Assembly: GCA_017484085.1 (NCBI GenBank)
Contig: JAFUTW010000041.1
Location: 31,090 to 95,089, forward strand
Direction of reading: 5' to 3'
DNA from: Clostridia bacterium
GTDB taxonomy: Bacteria; Bacillota; Clostridia; Christensenellales; Aristaeellaceae
DNA: 64,000 nt
Shown piece by piece: positions 6,918 to 15,071 of this stretch. The notes below the pieces were generated by a model. It was not told the origin of the DNA. It saw only the letters and a list, made by a program, of their open reading frames with translations, and did not search any database. Within the stretch, counting starts at the first letter, position 1. Each line of letters starts with the position of its first letter. The position numbers and the translations under genes were made by a program.

Positions 6918-9900
6918 ATGGAGATCCTGACCGCAAGAGTGCACAGACTGGAGAGCGAGCTGATCCGCAGGGTCGGCCTGCGCCTTGAGGCATCGCAACG
7001 CTGCATGATCCTTGTGCCTTCCCAGGAAACGCTGAGAACCGAGCTGCTGCTGATGGAGGGATTGTCCCTGCCCGGCTCCTTCCTCATCGACGTGCTGTCG
7101 CCGGGCCGTCTCCGGGAGAGGATCTTCGAGCGCGCGGGATCGCCGTCCCGTATCCCGTTCGATGAGCGAGGCAAGCGCATGGTCATCTGTGCCGCGATGG
7201 AAGCGGAACAGGAAAACCTAGCGGTATACGGGCGTATCGGAGAAGAAGGGCGCGAGGCCTTTGCAGCCCGGCTCAGCGACATCATCGCCTGCATGAAAAG
7301 GGCGGGGATGACGCCGGAGAAACTGCTGCAGCTGGCGGAGGACAAAAAAGGGCTTCCCTCCGTCAAGCTGGCGGACGTTGCCCGCCTGTGGCAGCGGTAC
7401 GAAAGCTTGATGGCGGGCAAGCTGGCCGATGCGGAGGACATCCTGGAGGAAGTGGAGAAGAGGAGGGAGAGCTCCGGTGTTCTCCGCGGCGTTCATGTCT
7501 ATGTCAAAGGGTTTGATATCATCACCCCGGCTTTTGCGCAGGAGCTGCTGGGCATAGCCGGCTCCGCCGGATCGCTGTGCCTCATGATGGAGACGGATGA
7601 CAACGCCGCGCCGGACGGCGCGCTGTTCGCGCCCGTCAATGCAAGTTTGGAGAGGCTGGCAGCGCTGGCCGCGGAGCGGGGCACCCTGCTGGAACGCACG
7701 AAACTCACGGCACCGCTGCACAGGCAGAAGGACCTGGAGGCACTGGAAGAAGGCCTCTTCGCCCTGGGGGGCGAGGCGTATGAAGCGGAGCCGGAGCACA
7801 TCCGCCTGCTGGCTGCCAGCAGCATGCGCCGGGAAGTCCATCTGGCGGCGGCTGCCATCCGAAGAAGGATGGCCCAGGGGGAGCCGGCCGAGCATTTTGC
7901 CGTCGCTTATCCGGGCGGAGCGGACTACCCCTCGCTGCTGGATACCATCATGCGGCAGTACGGCATAGCCGTTTATACCGCAGAAAAGCGGAAGGCCGCC
8001 GCGCATCCGCTGTCCCGTTTCCTGCTCTGCGCTCTCCGTGCAAAAGAGGGAAAAATGTGGCGCATGCAGGAGGTGACCGAGTGCATCGAATCCGGGTTCC
8101 TTCCGCTGACGGCGCAGGAGGGCGATGACCTCTCGGCATACTGCGAGCAGATGGAGATCCGCGGCAATGCGTTCGGCAGGCCTTTCCGGTACAAAACGGA
8201 TGAGCGGATGACGGACGAGCAGCTTCTGGCACTCGAAGACTGCCGCGAGCGCGCTGCGCTTCCGCTGTCCCATCTGGCGGAAGCGCTGGAGAGTGCGCGC
8301 GGTGCGGACGATGTCGTTTCTGCAGTTCTCGGCCTGCTGGACGAGGTCGGCGCATATGAGACGCTCCTGCGGATGCAGGAGGAACTGACGCAGCGCGGCA
8401 TGGAAAACGAGGCGCAGGACTGCGTGCAGCTCTGGAATGCACTGATGGATATGCTGGATCAGCTCCATGAGCTGCTGGGCGGCAATCCGGCGTCCGGTCA
8501 GCTGGTCGAGAAGCTGCTGGAGAGCGGCCTGTCGGCGCTGGAACTCTCCGCGCTGCCGCCTGCACAGGGGGCGGTGATCTGCGGAGAGATCGGCAATCTG
8601 CGCACGGGTGATGTTGAGACCCTCTTCGTATTGGGGCAGAATGACAGGGAAGCGGAACGGCCGGGCACCCTGTTTACGCCGGCGGAGCAGAAATCCGTCG
8701 AAGCGGAGGGCATCTATCTTGGCATGGATGAAAGAGAGCGCTCTGCACTGGCTCGCCTGGATCTGCTGAAGCTCCTATCCTCGGCTAGGACCGGACTCGT
8801 CATCTCCTATGCGCTGGCCAATGAAAGCGGCGGCGCGCTGAGGGAAGGCGAAGCGGTGCATGCGATGAGGCGCCTGTTCCCGGCGCTGAAGACGCGCGGC
8901 GGTCTGGCCGCGCAGGAACTGCCGGGACTGCTTTGCGCGCCGCAGCCTGCGGCTGCGGCGGTTGCGCTCCACCTTCGGGATGAGACGCAAGAGAAGGAAG
9001 AAGGCGCCTTTTCCTCCGCCTGTGCTGCTTTAAGCCGCATCCCGGACGGAAAGCAGGCGCTGCGCACCCTGGAGCAGCAGCTCTGCACGCCGCCTGTGCG
9101 GATCCTGGAGCGGGAGAGGGCACAGCGCCTTTACGGAAAGGGCAGAGGAACGCAGAGCGTTACACGCCTGGAGACCTTTGCGCAGTGCCCTTACCGTTAC
9201 TTTACGGCCTACGGCCTTCGGCCTGCACAGGAGAAAAAGCCCGGTGAAAACGCGGCGGACCTGGGCACGCTTTACCATGAAACGGCGCACCGCTTTATCA
9301 CGCTTGCCATGGCGGATCCGGCATTTCCGCGGATTGGCGAGCATGCGCTGAATGCTTATCTGCACGAAGCGCAGGATGAGCTGCTCGCAAAGTGGCGCAA
9401 ATCGCCGCGCGGCGAGACCCGGCGGGCGGATGCCGCGGAGAGGCGGATCCGCCGCACGGCTGCGCGGGTTTCCCGAAGTGTGCTGAATCAGTATGCGGAA
9501 GGCGGGTTTGTCCCGCTGAGTTCAGAACTCGTCTTCGGTGAGGACAGGCTCCCGCCTTTGACCATACGCCTTTCCGACGGCACCCACATCTATCTAAAAG
9601 GCCGGATCGACCGGGTGGATGTGCTGGAGGAGGACGGTAAATCCCTGCGCATCATCGATTACAAGAGCAGCGCCAAACAGGTGGACGCCACGCGCGTCTA
9701 TTACGGGCTGCAGCTGCAGCTCATCCTCTATATGGCTGCGGCGCTTTCCGCTTTTCCGGGCACGGAAGCGGCGGGATTCTTCTACTTCCACATCGAGGAC
9801 CCGACGATCCGGACGGAGAGCCGCATCCTTGAAGAGGTAGAGAAGCAGATAGCGGACCGCTTTGCGCTGTCCGGCGTCTCCCTCAGCGATGTGCGGATCC

Positions 9901-10235
9901 TGCGCGCGATGGACGCAAAGCACGCCAGGATGATCAATACGGATGGGAGCATCCGTAAAAGCGCGGCAGGGCTGGTCGACGCGGAAGGCATGGAAAAGCT
10001 GATTTCTTATGTGCAGGGTAAGGCGGCGGTGCTGGCGGAAGCGGCCGGATCGGGCCTGATCGACGACAGCCCTTATGAGATGGAAGGGACACCGGAGCAG
10101 AATGCCTGCCGTTTCTGTGATTATGCGGCGATCTGCGGGTTTGATCCCTCCAGACGGCCGCGCCGGATCCTCCGTAAAAAGACGCTGGAAAACATCACCT
10201 CTGCAGGAACTGCGGAGCCTGAAGCGAAATTGTGA
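6918..10235 (+). CDS. addB: AddB/RexB-type helicase-nuclease subunit
   Basis: 1105 residues, near the usual length of about 1150. The C-terminal PD-(D/E)XK nuclease of the AddAB recombination complex is complete: FAQCPYRYF (about 750) gives the first Fe-S cysteine, GRIDRVDVLEEDG and LRIIDYKSS (about 895-915) form the nuclease site, and NACRFCDYAAICGFD (about 1063-1077) supplies the other three cysteines. The N-terminus lacks the Walker A loop (GRAGSGKS type) of Bacillus AddB and starts directly at the following strand (MILVPSQETLRTELL); an in-frame TAA at 6900 rules out an upstream start. RexB-like homologues also lack this site, which would make the protein structural and nucleolytic. The expected partner addA does not follow; a secreted-protein operon does. 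SD GGAGG. Confidence 0.9.
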   Translation: MEILTARVHRLESELIRRVGLRLEASQRCMILVPSQETLRTELLLMEGLSLPGSFLIDVLSPGRLRERIFERAGSPSRIPFDERGKRMVICAAMEAEQENLAVYGRIGEEGREAFAARLSDIIACMKRAGMTPEKLLQLAEDKKGLPSVKLADVARLWQRYESLMAGKLADAEDILEEVEKRRESSGVLRGVHVYVKGFDIITPAFAQELLGIAGSAGSLCLMMETDDNAAPDGALFAPVNASLERLAALAAERGTLLERTKLTAPLHRQKDLEALEEGLFALGGEAYEAEPEHIRLLAASSMRREVHLAAAAIRRRMAQGEPAEHFAVAYPGGADYPSLLDTIMRQYGIAVYTAEKRKAAAHPLSRFLLCALRAKEGKMWRMQEVTECIESGFLPLTAQEGDDLSAYCEQMEIRGNAFGRPFRYKTDERMTDEQLLALEDCRERAALPLSHLAEALESARGADDVVSAVLGLLDEVGAYETLLRMQEELTQRGMENEAQDCVQLWNALMDMLDQLHELLGGNPASGQLVEKLLESGLSALELSALPPAQGAVICGEIGNLRTGDVETLFVLGQNDREAERPGTLFTPAEQKSVEAEGIYLGMDERERSALARLDLLKLLSSARTGLVISYALANESGGALREGEAVHAMRRLFPALKTRGGLAAQELPGLLCAPQPAAAAVALHLRDETQEKEEGAFSSACAALSRIPDGKQALRTLEQQLCTPPVRILERERAQRLYGKGRGTQSVTRLETFAQCPYRYFTAYGLRPAQEKKPGENAADLGTLYHETAHRFITLAMADPAFPRIGEHALNAYLHEAQDELLAKWRKSPRGETRRADAAERRIRRTAARVSRSVLNQYAEGGFVPLSSELVFGEDRLPPLTIRLSDGTHIYLKGRIDRVDVLEEDGKSLRIIDYKSSAKQVDATRVYYGLQLQLILYMAAALSAFPGTEAAGFFYFHIEDPTIRTESRILEEVEKQIADRFALSGVSLSDVRILRAMDAKHARMINTDGSIRKSAAGLVDAEGMEKLISYVQGKAAVLAEAAGSGLIDDSPYEMEGTPEQNACRFCDYAAICGFDPSRRPRRILRKKTLENITSAGTAEPEAKL

Positions 10236-10240
10236 AGTAT

Positions 10241-10301
10241 TGTAACAATTATGTAACTCATTTGACCAATAATTGACAAATATTGCGGTAAAGCATAGAA
10301 T
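10241..10301 (+). promoter_or_regulatory. Promoter with upstream tandem boxes for the secreted repeat-protein operon
   Basis: TTGACA (10273-10278) and TAGAAT (10296-10301) with a 17-bp spacer form a strong promoter. Upstream, TGTAAC occurs at 10241 and 10252, again an 11-bp period, resembling the TGTGAC boxes near 3785 and 37697. Confidence 0.65.
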
Positions 10302-10361
10302 GAAACAACAAGATGTAGAGTTTGTCCTTCTTTAGCCGAAGGGAAAGAGAGGAATTGTGAC

Positions 10362-12062
10362 ATGATTCTCAAAAAGTGGTTAAATCCCCGTTCGCTGACA
10401 GCCTTCGTGCTGGCCGGAAGCCTTCTCATGGGCGGCGTCCCTGCCCTTGCGGATTCGGACGATTATGATTTTGATTATGAAGAATACGGCGACTTGACCG
10501 AGGAGGAGATCCTCCGCCTCAAGGAACTGAAGCGCCTTAAAGAAGAGGAAGAAGAGAGAAAGCGCCTCGAAGAGGAAGAGCAAGCGCGCAAAGCCGAGGA
10601 AGAGCGCGAGCGTAAGGCCGAAGAGGCGCGCAAAGCTGAGGAAGAGCGCGAGCGTAAGGCCGAAGAGGCGCGCAAAGCCGAGGAAGAGCGCGAGCGTAAG
10701 GCCGAAGAGGCGCGCAAAGCTGAAGAAGAGCGCAAAGCCGAGGAAGAGCGCGAGCGCAAGGCCGAAGAGGCACGCAAAGCTGAAGAAGAGCGCAAAGCCG
10801 AGGAAGCGCGCGCGCGCAAGGCTGAAGAGGCACGCAAAGCTGAAGAAGAGCGCAAAGCCGAGGAAGAGCGTGAGCGCAAGGCCGAAGAGGCGCGCAAAGC
10901 TGAGGAAGAGCGCAAAGCCGAAGGGAAGGCCGAAGAACAGGATCGGAAGGAAGACCCCGAATCCGAAAACACAGAAGCTGTGAAGGAGTCCCCGGAGACT
11001 GCGGCAGAGGAGCCGCAGCCCGAGCAGGATTCTCAGCAGAAAGACGGCGAAGACAAGAAGGAAGAGCAGCAGGCGCCTGATGCGGGAGAGAAAGATACCT
11101 CTTCGGCTGAAGGAGAAGACGGCAGCAAACCGGATCCGGTAACGGAGACGGACGCGCCCGCTTCCGGAGAAACGGGTGATGAACCCGGCACGGCGGATGA
11201 ACCGGGCGAACCCGGCGAAGGCGAAACGCCGGAAGAGCCGAAGGACCCCGCAGAGGATCCGCAGGATCGGGCGGACGGGGATGAAACCGGAACCAAGCAG
11301 CCGGCGGACGATCCTGCCGAACCGGCGGATCCGGAAGCCCCGGCGGATCCGGAAGCCCCGGCGGATCCGGAAGATCCGGCGGATCCGGAAGCCCCGGTGG
11401 ATCCGGAAGCCCCGGCGGATCCGGAAGATCCGGCGGATCCGGAAGATCCGGCGGACCCCGAAGCTCCGACAGATCCGGAAACCCCGGCAGATCCCGAAAC
11501 GCCGGAGGTCCCGGGCGACGGCAGCCGGACCGGGGAAGAATCCGCAGAGGGGCAGACAGATGAGCCTGGCGATCCGGAAGGGAACGACCCGGATGCCGGC
11601 GACGAAACGAATACCGATCCCGCGGGCGATGACGAAACCGATCCCGAAGAAGGTGACGATCAGCCGGAACTGACCGAGGAAGAGCAGCAGGAACTTGACG
11701 AAGCGCTGGCCAAGCTGCAGGACAAGCTGAGCGATACCGGCGAAGAAGTGCCGGCCGAAGGCGAAGCCGCGGCTGAGGTCCCCGCTGAAACGGAAGAGGA
11801 AGCTGAAGAAGAGGAAGAGCGCGAGATCACGGCGGACATCCAATTCAGCTATTCGGGCGATGCGCTTTACATCGGCGACAAGGTCACCCTGTCCGTTTCG
11901 CTGACCGGCGCGGAGCCTGACGAGGTCAGCATCCAGTGGCAGACCAACGGCGGTAGCGGCTGGCAGGACATCTCCGGGGCGACCGGGACGAGTTATACCT
12001 TTAAGCTGACCGAGGGCAATTACCGCAACGAATGGCGTGTGGCGGTAACGCCCATCGACTGA
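10362..12062 (+). CDS. Secreted low-complexity repeat protein with C-terminal Ig-like domain
   Basis: 566 residues. Signal peptide 1-30 (ends GGVPALA). Residues about 50-195 are a long charged helix of repeats such as RKAEEARKAEEERE, likely a rod or coiled coil. An acidic stretch follows, then about 320-385 of repeats PADPEAPADPEDP, then more acidic sequence. The C-terminal 80 residues look like an Ig-like domain (GDKVTLSVSLTGAEPD..IQWQTNGGSGWQDISG). There is no sortase motif or membrane anchor. The layout suggests a spacer that crosses the wall and presents a binding domain. The DNA itself is made of tandem repeats and should vary in length between strains. The next secreted protein gene follows 23 bp later, so the two form an operon. 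Confidence 0.85.
   Translation: MILKKWLNPRSLTAFVLAGSLLMGGVPALADSDDYDFDYEEYGDLTEEEILRLKELKRLKEEEEERKRLEEEEQARKAEEERERKAEEARKAEEERERKAEEARKAEEERERKAEEARKAEEERKAEEERERKAEEARKAEEERKAEEARARKAEEARKAEEERKAEEERERKAEEARKAEEERKAEGKAEEQDRKEDPESENTEAVKESPETAAEEPQPEQDSQQKDGEDKKEEQQAPDAGEKDTSSAEGEDGSKPDPVTETDAPASGETGDEPGTADEPGEPGEGETPEEPKDPAEDPQDRADGDETGTKQPADDPAEPADPEAPADPEAPADPEDPADPEAPVDPEAPADPEDPADPEDPADPEAPTDPETPADPETPEVPGDGSRTGEESAEGQTDEPGDPEGNDPDAGDETNTDPAGDDETDPEEGDDQPELTEEEQQELDEALAKLQDKLSDTGEEVPAEGEAAAEVPAETEEEAEEEEEREITADIQFSYSGDALYIGDKVTLSVSLTGAEPDEVSIQWQTNGGSGWQDISGATGTSYTFKLTEGNYRNEWRVAVTPID
10583..10932 (+). repeat. Coding tandem repeats (Lys/Glu/Arg/Ala units)
   Basis: Units of roughly 27-60 bp built on CGCAAAGCTGAAGAAGAG and CGCAAGGCCGAAGAGGC variants, all in frame, encode the charged rod. 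A second coding repeat on GCGGATCCGGAAGCCCCG runs from about 11326 to 11490. Confidence 0.85.
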
Positions 12063-12085
12063 TCCGCGTGCGAGGTGGATTGTTT

Positions 12086-13912
12086 ATGAAACAGAGTGTG
12101 ACTAAAAGGCTGCTGCCGGCACTGGCGCTGCTCCTTCTGTCCGTTCTTTGCCTGCCTGCGCTGGCGGATCACCATACGAGCTACAGCAAAGCGATCCTGC
12201 TGCCCGTAGTGGAACCGGATGCAAAGCCGGAGGAAGGCGATCTCACCATCACCTATAACGCAAACGGCGGCAAGGGATCGGTTAAGGACGAGGGCAAGTA
12301 CGCGCCCGGCGCGAAGATCGAGATCAAAGACGGCAGTGCCCTTACGCCGCCGGCGCCTGAGAAGGAGGGCGCGGCTGAGAAGGCGTTTGCAGGCTGGTCC
12401 CTGGACAAGCTGGCGCTGAAGCCCGATCCGGAATACGCACCCGGACGCACGGTAAAGCTGGAGAAGAGCCTGACGCTTTACGCTGTCTGGGTACAGAGCG
12501 GCAAGCAGAAGACCGCCAGCATCATTTACCACTATAATTTGAACGGAGACAAGCAGTACACACAGGAATACCTGGACGGCGAAAAGGTCACCCTGCTGAG
12601 TCTCGGCGGCTGCGGCTGGAGCGAACCCAAGGATGCGACCTTCCTCGGCTGGTCGGCGGATGAATACGCCGTGACGGCTGAATTCAAGCCCGGACAGAAG
12701 GTGTACGTCTCCGGCGAAAAGAACCATCTGTTTGCCGTGTGGCAGGAAGACGGCGCGCACATCAGCGTCAATAAATACATCACCAACAAGAAGTGGGATA
12801 AGGACGGCAACCTCTATCACTTCAGGGCCGGGGACAAGGTCCGCTTCCACATCGTGGTCAGCAATACCGGCAGCGAGACCATCCCGAAGATCATCGTCTA
12901 CGAGGCGCTGAAGGGCGCAAAGATCAAGAGCGGCAGCGGGTATTACGTGGACGGAGACGGCGATGCCATCATCAAGAACCTGGCGCCGCAGGAAAGCGTG
13001 ACCGTGCGGGCCAGCTACACCGTAAAGTCTTCGGACCAGACGAAGAAGAAGGTCGTCAACACCGCGTACGCTTACTACGGAAAGGGTGAAGAAGGCGATT
13101 CCGCCCGCATCCCGGTCAAGAAGCGGTCATCGTCTTCTTCTTCGACGACGACAACAGCGGTGCCGACGCCTCAGCCCATCACGACGCTGACGGTCTATGC
13201 GGACCGCACGCTGCGGACCGCCCTCAACGGGATCGCCTACGATTACCAGCTGGCCAACAGCCAGGTCCGCATCAACCTCATCTATGACGACAGCGAGCTG
13301 CTGGATACGCGCATCCAGAACGGCACCTACGGCGATATCATCATCACCAGGACGGAAGAGGCCATGGATGTGCTGGATTACGCGAAGGACCAGACCCTCA
13401 ACCCGACGAGGCAGGACCGCATCATCAGCCTGAGCCGCGCAAAGATCGTCTATGACGCGGCGGTGCTGGCGCAGCCGAAGAGCAGCGCGGAGAGGATGAC
13501 CTTTGTCACCCTGGCTGCTGATCTGGCTGCCGGCAAAAAGCTGGCCATCTCCTCCGGAGAGGATGACGCGGGCGTCTTTGCGCGTGAGATCCTTTCGTAT
13601 CAGGGGCTGGACGTTGAAGCGCTTAAAGCTTCGGGACAGATCATCGAGCTGAATACGCAGGACGAGGTAATGGGCGCGGTGCTGACCGGTTCCGTGGATG
13701 CGGGTATCCTGCTGGGCAGCGACGCTGCGGCGGCAAACCTGCTGCTCTCCGATACGGCGGCAAACCCGCTGGACAAGGTGCCGTACCCCGCGGCGATCCT
13801 GAAGACCAGCATCAGCACGGGCGCATCCCAGAACTTCCTGGATTATCTGCGCGGCAACGGCGCCAGGGGCATCTTTGAAAGCCTCGGCTTTGAAGGCGCG
13901 GACGTAAAGTAA
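12086..13912 (+). CDS. Secreted fusion: InlB-type repeats, DUF11-like domain and ModA-like binding domain
   Basis: 608 residues. Signal peptide 1-27 (ends LCLPALA). Two Listeria-Bacteroides/InlB B-type repeats follow: LTITYNANGG..AFAGWSLD..LYAVW (about 52-135) and SIIYHYNLNG..FLGWSAD..LFAVW (about 145-219). Then comes a DUF11-like domain (HFRAGDKVRFHIVVSNTGSE..NTAYAYY, about 225-345), a Ser/Thr linker, and a C-terminal domain of about 240 residues resembling molybdate-type solute-binding proteins (LTVYADRTLRTALNGIAYDY..YGDIIITRTEEAMDVL.. FLDYLRGNGARGIFESLGF). ModA proteins are normally lipoproteins working with an ABC permease; none is encoded here. The start at 12086 is set by GAGGTGG; an upstream in-frame ATG overlaps the previous gene. 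Ligand unknown. Confidence 0.85.
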   Translation: MKQSVTKRLLPALALLLLSVLCLPALADHHTSYSKAILLPVVEPDAKPEEGDLTITYNANGGKGSVKDEGKYAPGAKIEIKDGSALTPPAPEKEGAAEKAFAGWSLDKLALKPDPEYAPGRTVKLEKSLTLYAVWVQSGKQKTASIIYHYNLNGDKQYTQEYLDGEKVTLLSLGGCGWSEPKDATFLGWSADEYAVTAEFKPGQKVYVSGEKNHLFAVWQEDGAHISVNKYITNKKWDKDGNLYHFRAGDKVRFHIVVSNTGSETIPKIIVYEALKGAKIKSGSGYYVDGDGDAIIKNLAPQESVTVRASYTVKSSDQTKKKVVNTAYAYYGKGEEGDSARIPVKKRSSSSSSTTTTAVPTPQPITTLTVYADRTLRTALNGIAYDYQLANSQVRINLIYDDSELLDTRIQNGTYGDIIITRTEEAMDVLDYAKDQTLNPTRQDRIISLSRAKIVYDAAVLAQPKSSAERMTFVTLAADLAAGKKLAISSGEDDAGVFAREILSYQGLDVEALKASGQIIELNTQDEVMGAVLTGSVDAGILLGSDAAAANLLLSDTAANPLDKVPYPAAILKTSISTGASQNFLDYLRGNGARGIFESLGFEGADVK

Positions 13913-13934
13913 GCGCAGATCCGGCTGTATCCTT

Positions 13935-13962
13935 GCGGCGGCGGTTTTATAACCGCCGCCGC
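13935..13962. terminator. Strong GC hairpin after the secreted operon
   Basis: GCGGCGGCGGTT / AACCGCCGCCGC around TTAT: a perfect 12-bp stem. It lacks a T-run, so termination is likely but not certain. Confidence 0.5.
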
Positions 13963-13964
13963 AA

Positions 13965-13993
13965 TTGATTCCTGTAACAGATTGTTTTATAAT
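13965..13993 (+). promoter_or_regulatory. Promoter for the threonine aldolase gene
   Basis: TTGATT (13965-13970), 17 bp, TATAAT (13988-13993), directly after the hairpin and about 30 bp before the start codon. Confidence 0.7.
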
Positions 13994-14024
13994 GGGCGCA
14001 CTGAACCGACAGGAGGAGAGCGGG

Positions 14025-15065
14025 ATGGAAACTGCCAAAAAGCTCTGTTTTGCCAGCGACTATATGAAAGGGGCTCATCCGGCCGTCCTTGCGCGGCTGG
14101 TTGAAACCAATATGGAGGCTACGTCCGGCTACGGGATGGACCCTTACTGTGAAGAGGCAAAGGATCTGATCCGCCGGGCCTGCGGCTGCCCCGGCGCCAG
14201 GGTGGAATTCCTCGTGGGCGGCACACAGACCAACGCGACGGTGATCGATGCGCTGCTGCGCCCTTATCAGGGTGTCATCGCGGCGCAGACGGGCCATATA
14301 GCGACCCATGAAGCCGGCGCCATTGAGGCCGGCGGCCACAAGGTTCTGCCGCTGCCCCAGCATGCGGGCAAGCTGGACGCACGGGAGGTACACGATTGCC
14401 TCAGGGATTTTGCCGCGGATGAAAACCATGAGCATATGGTGATGCCGGGCATGGTTTACATCTCCCATCCCACAGAGTACGGCACCCTCTATACAAAATC
14501 CGAATTGCAGGCGTTGAGGGCGGTGTGCGACGAATACGGCATCCCGCTGTATCTGGACGGCGCGAGGCTGGCCTATGCGCTCGCGTGCCCGCAGAGCGAT
14601 GTGACCCTGGCGGATCTTGCGCAGCTGTGCGATGTTTTTTACATCGGCGGCACCAAGTGCGGCGCGCTCTTCGGGGAGGCGGTCGTCATCCCGAAGGCGG
14701 ATCTGCTGTCCGGTTTTTTTACCCTCATCAAGCAGCACGGGGCGCTGCTGGCCAAGGGGCGCCTGCTGGGGCTGCAGTTCGGCGCGCTGTTTACTGACAG
14801 CCTGTATGAAAAAATCGGCGCGCCCGCCATCCGGGCCGCCGATACGCTGCGTGATGTTCTTGCACAAAAGGGCTATACGCTCTGCTTCGGTTCGCCGACC
14901 AACCAGGTCTTCTGCATCATGGAAAACACCCGTCTGGAAGCGCTGGGGCAGCATGTGGAATACAGTTTCTGGGAGAAGGCGGACGAGGCGCACACGGTCA
15001 TCCGCTTTGCGACCGACTGGGCGACGACAAAGGAAGATGTGGAAGCCTTAAGCGCCCTGCTGTAA
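14025..15065 (+). CDS. Low-specificity L-threonine aldolase family, PLP-dependent
   Basis: 346 residues. Fold type I aldolase/beta-eliminating lyase features are present: TSGYGMDPYCEEAK near the N-terminus, EFLVGGTQTNATVID, the phosphate-site region, YLDGARLAYAL (Asp contacting the PLP ring), and FYIGGTKCGALFGEAVV with the Schiff-base Lys. It should cleave L-threonine or allo-threonine to glycine and acetaldehyde. The ATG at 14025 follows AGGAGG; a longer upstream frame runs into the promoter and is rejected. The stop lies 6 bp from the stop of the convergent ABC gene. Confidence 0.9.
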   Translation: METAKKLCFASDYMKGAHPAVLARLVETNMEATSGYGMDPYCEEAKDLIRRACGCPGARVEFLVGGTQTNATVIDALLRPYQGVIAAQTGHIATHEAGAIEAGGHKVLPLPQHAGKLDAREVHDCLRDFAADENHEHMVMPGMVYISHPTEYGTLYTKSELQALRAVCDEYGIPLYLDGARLAYALACPQSDVTLADLAQLCDVFYIGGTKCGALFGEAVVIPKADLLSGFFTLIKQHGALLAKGRLLGLQFGALFTDSLYEKIGAPAIRAADTLRDVLAQKGYTLCFGSPTNQVFCIMENTRLEALGQHVEYSFWEKADEAHTVIRFATDWATTKEDVEALSALL

Positions 15066-15071
15066 ATGCGA

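Noticed and set aside
10583-10932. CRISPR-like tandem repeats
   Set aside because: The units have no unique spacers, keep the reading frame and encode a charged rod.
10380-11843. Long minus-strand frame (487 codons) and several shorter ones over the repeat protein
   Set aside because: They are mirror images of codon repeats on the plus strand, give Arg/Phe-rich nonsense and have no ribosome binding site.
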